DNA from: Gyrodactylus bullatarudis
Taxonomy: Eukaryota; Platyhelminthes; Monogenea; Gyrodactylidea; Gyrodactylidae
Assembly (NCBI GenBank): GCA_012064415.1
Contig: SSNU01000128.1
Location: 1-64,000, forward strand
Reading direction: 5' to 3'
DNA: 64,000 nucleotides
Both the position numbers and the translations under genes were made by a program. Positions 23,401-35,400 of the stretch are shown piece after piece (positions within the stretch are counted from its first letter, which is position 1; every line of letters begins with the position of its first letter). The notes beneath the pieces were generated by a model. That model was given only the letters and a program-made list of their open reading frames with translations, made no database searches and had not been told where the DNA came from.

Positions 23401-26400
23401 AAGATTTAATTGAAAATAGACCTGTCCATCTATAGTCGATACGATATGGTCTCAATAATATCGAAAAATATCGCGATCAATATCTGCACAATATATACTT
23501 GGATATAGTATCGTCTCATGTCGATAATATATCGAATAGTATTGAGTCAAAAAAGGGGTAGAAATAAAAATAATATCTATTTCAACCCCATCAAATTCAT
23601 TTCATTCATGAGTCATCCCTACGTCAAAATGACAGGCTAGGGGTGAGTGGGTTATGAGACTTTGATCTAAACACGTTGTTCCTTCGAAGTGTAACATCGA
23701 AGGATGCAAAACAATAATAAAGGCAATAAATTCGAATACCACAAACAAGCTAGATCACTTCAAGAATAGCCACAAGAAAGAGCATGATGTGTCGTTCGAT
23801 TATTGATGAAAACAAGCTATCGAGGATGAACAAATCACTCAACTCTTCAAAGCGTGTGGTAAAAATTAAGGCTAACGCTCCAACTCAAATCAAGGCTGAC
23901 TTCCTTCAGTTGAAGATGGTCCTTGGTTCTAATTTGCCTTTTTCGGTGGTTGATGAAGAGCATTTTACCGACTATGTTGAATACTTTTTTTTTGTTAGAA
24001 AATGATTCTTTATTGAAAAAGGAATAATAATAGAAAAAATCGAAATGAAAGGTAATTTTTGTACAGAATATATAATAAAATTCTGATATCTGGTGGTTTG
24101 TAATATATTCAAAATTGAGAAAGTAATCTTGTCTATGAAAATCTTTTAAATTGGCGTTTGCTAAATCTGAAAAATTTTAACGAAATCAATCTGGTTTCCA
24201 TTACTAATGAAGATCAGGATAGAGAAGCGTATAAGAGTAATCAATACTTAAATTCTAATCTCCATTATAAAAGCAGACAAACTTGTTCACGAAGACTTGC
24301 TACTTATTATTTGTTTATGAAAGATAAACTAGTAAGAAATTATTTTAAATGAACCTTTAGAATTTATTTCTTGCACACGACCTGTCAGGTGTTCAGCTGG
24401 CATCGTTCACTATGGATTCATGGTCCCACAAGAGAGAAAAGTACTTGGCTATGACTGTCCGTTATGTTAACAGGAATTTCGAGAAAAAAAACTTCCTTCT
24501 TTCTTTAAAGTTTTTTAATGGCTCTGAAACAGCTGAGAATATCAACAAACATGTTGATGAAATTATCGAGGAGTATTCTGCGTTGACTCAACTGAGATAC
24601 AAAATTTGCGTCACAGATCAAGGTAGCTCGATGGTTAAAGCTGTTAAGGATTCTAAAGTTTTTGATATTTTCGAGGAGAAGAATATCAACTGTGTGGCAC
24701 ATAGACTAAATGTTGTTTTACAGTCTACTTTTGAAAGTGAAAGTGTTAAGCCTCTTATGAAGAAGGTTACAGATTATTCCGCCAAATTGCGTAACAACAA
24801 AAAATATAGAGATGAATCGGAGGAATTCATTCCTATCAATGGTACAATCCCTTAATTTTGTCCAACACGTTGGAACAGTATGGGCAAACTCGTGATGAAA
24901 ATAATTGACCTGAAAGATGGAATACTAGGCAAGTTTGCAACAACTAAATCTATGTTGATTTTCATAACTCTTTTTTAGATATCGAAGAACCACCTCTCAG
25001 TGAAGAAGATTTCGAAAATCTAAAGCTGATTTCAGTAAATATAAATTATGCCAAAAAGTTGATTACCAAATTTTCGTCGAACAGCACCACAACAATAAAC
25101 CAGGTCAACAAGTTGATCAACTTATTGAAGAAAGGAATTGATGAACAGAAGTCAACTGCAAATCATTTCTTCAGAGTATTCTGCGAAAATCTTAGTCATC
25201 ACCTAAACAGAAAATTTCCCACAGAATTCATCTTCAATGTTGCCAGTTTTCTTGATCCCCTCTTCAAGCGCAGGTTCATCGATAATCACCCTCGAGATTT
25301 TATCAGAAATTGAAAGAGCTCACTAACCAAGAAATCTTCAGTGATTCTAGTCCTGATTGCTCGTCTCCAATTCCTCGACCAGTAAGTGCTAGTATCTTTG
25401 ACATGCTAGAGAAGGATGAAGATGAAGTGGAATCAAAGAAGAAAAGAAGAAGAATTTGTAAGGACAGCATGCAGGCTGAAATAAGCAACTACGAACGTTT
25501 TGCACAACCATTCGGAGAAGAAGTTCTAGATTTTTGGAAAGCAAGTCAATGTGATTTCCCTCAACTCGCCGGTATTGCTAGGAGTATTTATGGAATAAAT
25601 CCTACCAGTGTTGCTTCAGAGAGGGTGTTCAGTGTCGCACAAAGAACTATTACATGGTATCGAGAATCCCTAGATTTTATTTTGTAAACTGAATATGAAC
25701 AATATCAAAGAGATACCAGATGCATTTATATTTTAATTTATTTCTAAATATCTTAATAACTCCTTTCTTATCTGTATCATATCTGTTAAGGTCGGATTAG
25801 CGCACTTAGATTATCAGCCTATTGGAGTTTTTGTTATAAAGTTTATACTAAATATACTATTGGAAGAGTGCTGAGGGGTTGATATAATGGGGGGTAAGGG
25901 TTTTTTGTACATTTCGATGTATTGTGATGTATGGGGCAGAGGGGTAGAAATATTTCTTCCTAAATTTCATTTCTTCCTAAATTTCTCCCAACATATATAT
26001 CGAAAGAATATTGCCCTTCAATATTAAACAATATATCGTCATACCGAAAAATATCGAAAATCGATATGGATAGGTCTAATTGAAAATGCAGTTAAATAAA
26101 AGAAAGTACAGATGGAATAGAGATATTAAAGATGTTTTTTTAATTCTTTCAAAATGTAAATATTTTTCCACTTCATGAGTTCTGTTTTCAAATAATATAA
26201 ACAAGTTGTAATTAAGATTATCGACATGTGAATAACTCACTTGATCAGCATCAACAAAAATGATTTTTTTAACATTTAGAGGGAACAAAACATCGAGGAA
26301 TAATATTTTATATCCCCAAATGATCCTTTGTTTTTCAGTTTGAGCATTAAGCCAACGAGGCCATTGATATTGGACGAATTCATATTCAAATCCATAATTC

Positions 26401-29400
26401 TTGGACATGATTGGCATGGAATCTCGAAAGTCTGGTGACAAGTAATTGGATAAAAACCAAAACTTGACGTTGGATTTTGTATTTTTCATCACGGACACCA
26501 TCATGATTCTGAGAAAAAAAATAATGATCATAAAACTGAATTCGAGCCTCTAAAAGTCCAAAAATTATCTCAAAGATTATATTCACGGACACACCTATTC
26601 ACATTACTGTGGGTACGAACAGTGACTAATTTGGAAAATTCCTTTGATAATTGTATTCTTTAGTGTGTCTGAAGCTAAATTTATGAAAATAAATTATTAA
26701 AAAACGTTTTCTTAATTTTGTTCAACTTATATCAGAAGCATAAAAAGAATTTTGAAGCGAAATTTAGTAGGATAAACTTGAAGATTAAATTTATCATGTC
26801 TATGGGTGATTTCAGTAATTTAGGAATTTTTCGTCCAGTCTAATACATAATTTGACCGAGTATATGCTTTCGTTACGTAGAAAATAAGGTGGATAGTAAT
26901 CCGAAAAACAGTAAGCAACAATGTGATAACTGGGGCGGTAAAAAATCGCAAAATTTTGTTGGAAATCGCTATTTTTGTTTTGAAAAATCGCAAAAAGTGG
27001 CCTGTTCTCTATTTAATTCAAATTCAATAAGTTTATCTAATCGAATTCAAAATTAAATAATATCTAAGAAAAATTTCGTTTTTTATAAAAGTATTTTTGA
27101 AAAAGTTCTCTCCACATCTACTACAGCCTATCAAATAATTATATTGTCCAGGACTTGTTTCATATTTCGAATATTCAACTCTCAGCGAATCCAATTAAAG
27201 GGGGATTGTGTAATAGCCAGAGACAAAAAAAGAAGCAAATGATTCAACTAATACCTGAGTAAATGAAAAGGTTTACTTAGACAGTTACTTAACTGAGAAT
27301 TTATTTTTTATCAAGTAAAAGAGTTAGGGAAGAATCGCGAATTTACTGCCCTAGTGATAAGATGAAATGGAAGTTATTCCCTTGACATATTTCTAATATC
27401 ATACATTTTAAATTAATGCTGATGGTTGAAAAAATTAAGATTAATGCAAAAAGCGCGCTATTGTTAAAAGATGTTCACGATGTGTGAGACATTTTTGTCT
27501 TCACATCAATATGCGACAATTTTGAGACACAATTTCATACATTACGGAATAATTTCGAATAGACCTGGGCTATTTATGGGATTAACCCTCAATAAAATAG
27601 GCTATTGCATTGATATCTCTTTAAAACACATGTAAATCAATTTTCACTAATCACTTGTACATAGTTACTTTATCGATAGATAAATAAATAGAATTGATTG
27701 GGTATATGGAATCATTGTGAATATTCATTTTAATATTATTTCTTGATCCAGTCTTTATTTTAGACGTAGATTTTTGTTTGCAGATAGTTTTTTTTGTAGT
27801 CTCAAAGTACAAAGTTTAAGATTAGAAAATTTCTATTTTACAGCGAAGCATGATAGAGAAGAATTTAATTGAAATAAACGATGACTATGATTAAATTAAG
27901 GTAGACTACATTTGATTAGAGGCTCTCTCAGATTATTAGGAACAATGAAGTTGGGTGAAGTTTTTAAGTAAGGTAATTTATTCTGTAAAAACTCTTGATT
28001 AGGTGATCAATGATCCTTTTGAGGCTAATCTATTCCTCAGTAATAAATCTAAATGACAAACAGATTGAGGGTTTTTTTGCCATCAATGACATGTAAAAAA
28101 GAATACTTTTCAACGGGTAAAAGAACATTATTAGGACAGAGTTTTTAAAATTTTGGATAAGAAATATTATTCCAAAGGTGATAACTCTTAGAACATTTAT
28201 AAATTAAAAAACAACATTTAATATCTGAATTAAGAATTATCCCTTATAACAAACATACCTCATTAAGCGTTCATATAAATGACCAGAGGCCAGGGAGAAT
28301 ATATTCAGTTTATCGTCCATTTCAACTTGGTATTTGGGTTTGTTGTTCTGGAAAGCACTAGAAGGATTTTAAATTTCTACATTACTGAAATTAAGAATCA
28401 AGAATAAGCATTTTATAGATTTATTAATAGTATAATATATAATCTAAAGTACTATATGTGATTAGCAGAGCCTCAAAAATAATAGCTTAAAAATCGCAAA
28501 ATGGTACACAAACGATAGAATGAATAACTATTTTTAGTATATTATAAGATCTACTCAAAAGTAATGGGATTTGAAAATTAATAATTACTCATTTTATCGA
28601 AATTTTTTATTGAAAATCTTCATCATGTTAAATTTATCGAGTGAAATTTCTACGAGTTGGTACATGCGATCGCATATTACAGTGAATTCATAAGGGTATT
28701 GCTTTTGGAAATTTTCAGTTTTTTGAAACGCGGTAAGATAATCGAAAAATCATTCACCACGCTTAATTTTCAATTGTATCGATAAGTTTAGCATAATCTG
28801 ATTGGTCGATATTTAAAGGACCAATCAGAATTAGGGATTATGACTAAACACGGCATGGAAATTTAAGTTACTAAAAATAGTTATTCGAAAGTTGAAATAG
28901 TATAAGAATAAATAGTAGTTAATTTTAGTAGGTTATAACTTCGGAACCCACGGTACTATGCAACTTTAGAACCTTTAATTATCATTTTTAAAGCCATACA
29001 ACTTCCTGTGCATTTTAGTGCAAAATAGTCGTTTTTGAGGCTCTGGTGATTAGGATAGTGATAGAATTACTTTTTGATTGAATCCCAAATTGATGGATCG
29101 TTAATTTGATCTGGTTTCTTATCCAGATTGATTCCATCTAGAACATTAAAGGAAGTCATCCCAGGTTTCTTAGAGACACGAACGTGAATTATATTTGACT
29201 TGAATGTATGAATTGATTTGATTACGTGAGTGTCATTTGGAACTTTTTCGATTCTTTCGACATTATCACAACTGTAAGAAAAATATGCTTTTAATGAATT
29301 TCTAAAAGTAGGCCAATTTGATAACTTAATTCAGTATAACTTATCATTGATCATTCAGATGATTTTTAATATCATCTTTAACTTTAGATATCATTACATA

Positions 29401-32400
29401 TATTATTCCCTCATATTTATCTATTGGATATTATCAAGTTCAATTATCCATGTTGTAGATAATACGAACTTGGTAGATTAACTGATTAATTTTAGGAGAA
29501 TTTTAATTTTCCCAACCAACCTATCAAAATTCTTGATGAATACAAAAATCTCATTTTTTCAAGATTTATTTAAGATTTTGCGGTAACCTATTCACTGATT
29601 TAAGAAAAGAAAAGAATAGTTTTATGATATTTGTAAATATTTGAGTATAATTCACAAGTTATGATAGGTTTTGATAATATCAATCCACTTACGAATCAAT
29701 CTGGTAAATATCCTTAGATGGTCCTTCACGAAGGCGTAATTCCCAAAGACCAGGTCCAGCTTTTAGTTGAAAATAACCCTGGAATAAAGATTTATTGTTA
29801 AATACCATAAAATATAAGATTGCTGAATGCAAGGTTAATTTATTTAAGAGCCAGAGATTTTTTTTCAAGGTACATAGCTAAGATTGGGAATTTTATATGG
29901 TTTAAGAATACGCTGATAACGAATATGCAATTTTTTTTAAAAACCAACCTATAGCTCAGGAGTATTGGCCCAAAAAATGCTCATTTTTAGACCCTGAAAA
30001 TGGCTAACTTTTTTATTTCAAAAAATGACATATTTGAATTCTACGGTTATGGTTTCTCGATAAAATTTTCTTTCTTTTTTCTCTTCGACCTCTGTAAGTA
30101 AGTGGTTTTTCAAGAAAACGTTCTTAATATTTAATAGGAAAATTTTATATTATTTTGAAAAACGAGTCATTTTTAAATAGTCATAACTTCTCAATAAATT
30201 ATTGCAGCTATATAAGTCATAGCTCATTCTAAAGAATATTAGTTCTACTTTTAGAAAAGTGGTCAATAAACTATTTTTAGTTTCTTTAAAACAGAATCAT
30301 GGATGAGAAAAAGACAATGTCTCCCACTGGGTACACTGGCTACGGAAGGGTTGAATTAAGTTTTGCTTACCAAATTAGCCATGACGATTGTATCATGGAG
30401 ATCTTTATTCTTCATATCTTTTCCTAGAATGAACTGGAGACCACGTGGGGGTTGACCTGAAATCTCATCGAGACAATGCCCTTCGAGAAGTAAATGATCC
30501 AGCTGATAATCCGCACTAACCTATAATGATAGAGTGATCATATTGAAGAAATATTAAGTAGTTTACCACGTATAAAAATCAAGAGGCAGATATTCTGTTC
30601 ACCAAACTCTGTCACTAGAAGGTAGTGTCAAATTTTATTACAAATTAGGCATTTATAGATAATCATATAAATATCTGCTTGCTTCAAGATTTCATTCAAT
30701 ACTAAATAGGGTTTTAATACCAATATGGCTAGTTTCTTGGGGGTGAGGTAAGCATAGTTGGAGGAGATACAAAACTATCAAAATTTCCGTTTACTCACGG
30801 CATAATTATTTTCTTTTTTCGCATGTTGCTTCAACTTCAAGTTATCAAAGTCTTCGTCAGCTCTGAGAGCGGAAATCATCCATTGCTGTGGGGTATCGAG
30901 AGCAAGTGTAAATAATGAATTTCCTGGCAAATTTTCAAGGGTTCCTTTAATGTCAGTGTATTCATTAATAGGGTCCCAGACAAAATGATAATAACTGATG
31001 TAAAGAAAAAAGAGAGTTGAGAATATTATTTTTGATTAGAAATTGATTTCAGATTCTTATGCAGCTATTCTATAGATGAATTTGGGAATTTATTATTTTA
31101 AATAGTTTCAATAAGGTAGACTTCCACACGATAATCTCATTTTTCTTAAACCAGTTAAAGTGTGTCTTTTGATTCGGATAACAAAAATTAGTTAAAAATA
31201 TATGATAATTTGATGAAAAAATGCAATATTTTTCAAATTCATTTATATGTTGCAGTTAATATGTTTTATTAAAAATAAATGTTTATTAAACAATATTTAT
31301 CTAATAGTACAGCCAACTTAGATTGCTAGACAAAGCGACTGGTCCTCTAGTTTTAAAAGAAAAGCCGCTGAGCTTCATTTCAACAATAGCTAGAATAGAA
31401 TATCAATATTAGGTGTAAGATGAATGAATATTTTGTTAAATTGCTCAACATGAGAGCATCAAAAAGTCATACAAGTCATATTTTACAAGTAAGGTATATT
31501 AAACAAATAAATCACATTGGTATAATCATGAGGTAAGAGTCATGAGGTTTCATATCAAAAAGATATAAGAGCACATATATCGGTCATATATTTTGTAATA
31601 GGTCATATTTATACATAATGTATACTTGGCATAGAATATGCCCATACCTAATCTAATTGACTAATCATATTCGTTCTTCGATTTGATTTTCTCATGATAT
31701 TTTGATTACCTCATGCAGCATGTTTTATTTGAAATTCTTCTAACCATGTCAAAAACTCCAACACCAAGTTTCACTAATAAAATTTTAAAAACCCTGGCAC
31801 AATGAATTCTAAGAATCTAGAACAGGAGATCTATATTGTAAGATTTGATGGTGCACCATAAGAAACCATTTTTTGTATTGCAATAATTTCTCATGTAGTA
31901 ATATTGACTCATAGTCCTGGGAATATTTTGAAAGTCATACAAAATAATGACTCAAAAAATAAGTGTCTTTTTAAAAAGGCCAATGAGTTTTTTAGGTCAT
32001 ATTTTTGATGCTCTACCCATCATACTAACCTTTTAAGAGGGAGTTCATTCATGTCTTGGAGAGGATTCATAACAACCTCAATGGAGGCACCGAGACTCTC
32101 GTGAAATATCTGAAGCCAATGAGATAGTTTTTGAGCCTCTTTACTAGCAGGATTGACAATTGCATGAAAGTTCCATAAATGAGAATCTGGATGATCAACT
32201 GAGTTGCTTCCGATCTTGAATACGCTATGTTTCGAATAGAGTTTACCTATGATATCATTACGAGAATTTATCTTCTTTTGATGACTCTGTAATAAAATAG
32301 GAGACGAAGATAAGTAAGAGAAAATTTTGGATAATTTCGCAAGTAGCTTGCGTTATTATTTTATTTTGATAAGTTGCCGAGTTCTAATCATGAACCCTTA

Positions 32401-35400
32401 AAATACACCATTTTTTAATTAATCATGTGTCATCAAAACCACTTGTTACAGACAAAGGAATTTATATTCTTAAACCTGATTGGCGTATATGCATACTTCC
32501 TTTTTGACCAATCAGATTCGAGTAAGAAATATCAAAGGACTCTCATGCGCGCGATTTTTCCGAGAAGTGAATTGTGTAAAAAGTGTACTACTTTTAAGTA
32601 AGCAAGGATTAAATTATTAGGTTGTGCGATAGGTAATGGGACTGATTACAAAAACTGATTTTATTGAAAAATAATTGAGAAAGATCAATTGGATATCAAT
32701 GAAAATAGGTTTCTGATTAATAAAGACATGTCTCCTAAAGAATTTGTAGTTTTCTAATCCCATATTCAAAGAATTTATCAAATTTAGAGTTGAGAAAGGG
32801 GATTTAATCCATTTTCTACCATATCTTTTGATTTGGAAATTTTGACCTTGAGAAAAGGTTCTAGAGATTTGAATTGGGGATTATCAGACGGCGCAAGATG
32901 AAGACTATTAGGGAAATGACCTATGAAATCAAAGTGCTCCTCCTGAAAAAAGTTTTAATCTCTTTTCCGAAATGGGGTTTCGTGTTTTTCTGAAGAGAAA
33001 TGAGTCTTCAGAATTTCGGATGGTTATTTTAGGTAAGATTATCGATAAAAGATTTCGGTATTAATTTAGCTCTCATTCACAATTAGCAATGAGAATGAAG
33101 AACTCACCGAGAAATCTGGCTTGAGATTATTACTAGAAAGTTTTGCCTTGTCTAGTATGCAGTTAACTTTGAGTAGTTTATTGGAATTTTCGAAAATATT
33201 TTTTGGACTAATCACAGAGTCGTCATTTGTGTTCAAAAGGTTCTTGTAAATCCGGTTGAATTTTGATGGAAGATTTTGTATGGCTATTTGTTGAGCGATT
33301 TCATAGTCCTGTTTTGTCATATTTAAACCAATCTCGAATGGTCCGTAAATCTAAAATGTATAAATTACTACTTTTGAACAAAATTCCCTGGATAATTCTC
33401 ATTTTCAATTAAAATATAAATGAAACTTACCCTGCCATTGAGAATAATTCCCCGGTGGTTTTGTTTGAACAATAAATTTTCTGAAGATAGGTCCTTGGCC
33501 AAGTTTAACAACTCTTTAGGATAATCAGAAATGTTTAGGAGATTCTCTAATTTTTCATAGTCGACACCCTGTAAAAAAGAATTTTTATCTTAATATAATG
33601 GAGTAAATATTTTAGATTGTTAGAGAAAAATACTCAAAATTAATATACAATGATTCCAAATGAGATTCTAATGGAAATCCCACGTAATAAGGGATTTTTG
33701 GTATTCGTTTAGTTTAGACTATAAATTAGATTATGCGATATTGTTTAGATTCTATAGGGGGATTATCACGAAAGATTTTAACGATAGACCATTCAATTAA
33801 TTAATGATTTAAATTTCAAATGGAATTTGATTTGATACCAAAGGAACATTGGGTAATGATGTACAGTGTAAAATTTAATAAAATCCATGAATGAATTTAA
33901 ACTGTAATTAATTTTATAATTTTGAACCAAGTTATCATTCACACAATATTTGTGAGTCCAAACCATTCTTATCAGGGTAATCTAAATGTTTTTTATTCTA
34001 ATCTTAATTTTAGTTTTCTTTCAAGTGATGAATAATATTATCAGAGTTATTACTCTAATAATTCTGATTACTATAACAATCACTATAATTTTTATAATAC
34101 TTATTCTTTAAGAAATACTACACCTTTCTCTACCCTTTCTTTTTCTACAGATAGGCCAATACAAGCCAGAGGACAACATAGTCAGGTAGCAAGCGAACAA
34201 CCTTATAGTCAATGTAATTAATTTATTATGATTAATGAATGAGAAATAAAAATTTAGGAATTCTTAAACTATTCCGAAATATACACAGCTCTATAATAAA
34301 ACTTATCAAACATAGCTTACATTTGGAACAATATCTTTGAGAGGTTTTCTTCCAGTATTATCAATAACTTCATAGGCTGTCTTTATGATCTTTTTCAACA
34401 AATTTCTCGATCCAATAATTGTCATTAAATTATTCATTTCTTCTACGCCGCCAATATTACCGACAAGGCTTAGTAAGTGATCAAGAGAATATGAGTCCTT
34501 AGCTGGTTTGTATCCATCATTAATGAAAAAGGCAACTCGGGTTGTTGGGTCAGCTTTATGTAAGAGGAATTCAACAGCTCCCTTGAGTGTTTCTAGATTT
34601 CTTTTCAAGTTTTTCACTTGATTTTCGTCGGTGAGGTCGTAATTATTTGGCTCAATGCTGCCGATAACGATCCACATGGTTAAAGAATGAAATTTTACAT
34701 CGTCTATGATATTGCATAGAGGTTTGGTAAGTTTCAAAACAAATAAAATTTTTTTTAAACTTACCATTTTTAGAAAGATACTGAACACGATTAAGAAGCT
34801 TTTCGAGGGTTTTTGAAGATTTTGATTCAAAAAATTCCAGATATTTGGCCTCTTTGGCATCGGTATTCAGAAGAAATCTGTTCACACGAGTAATCAACAG
34901 TTTTTCCCGCTTCATGAATTCTTCGAAAGTGTTGAAATCACTGAATTTTCCCTAAAAATGGTTTTTAGTATCTTTTTTTATTAACGTCAGTCAAGCAGAA
35001 TTCGAGTAAACTCACTTGTAGATGAGTAATCTGAAAATACTCTGTATAGTCCATAATAGAGGAGTAGACGACATCTTCAAATCCATTAAGCTTGCCAAGA
35101 GTTTTAGATGTAATTGGATGTCCGTTAATGATGATATATTGGCCATCTTCTTCCTTGGATTTATCACTTAGTCCTGATGTTTGATAGAACTGGTATTGTT
35201 CTTTAATTATTTTATCGGCTGGAGATTGACCAAATTCCGATCGAAGAATATTTTCAGCATCAAAGTTAGGAAATTCGGATTTGAAAAATTTGATTACTTC
35301 TTCTGGAGTAATATTGAGCTCGTCAGAATCTTGAGATGACTCTTTTCTTGTGGAAATCCCATAAATATCAGTAAGAAAAGCAAGAGCAGCCATCGGTCCA

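Larger units (their letters stand above)
23417..26078 (+). mobile_element. hAT transposon with 8-bp target duplication
   Basis: The left end is TAGACCTGTCCATC and the right end GATATGGATAGGTCTA. Exact 8-bp duplications ATTGAAAA flank the element at 23409-23416 and 26079-26086, as expected for hAT. The subterminal regions are rich in ATATCG motifs on both sides, likely transposase-binding sites. It carries a broken transposase gene and a later LINE 3'-end insertion. It lies in the intron between UGGT exons 16 and 17, opposite strand. Confidence 0.92.
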
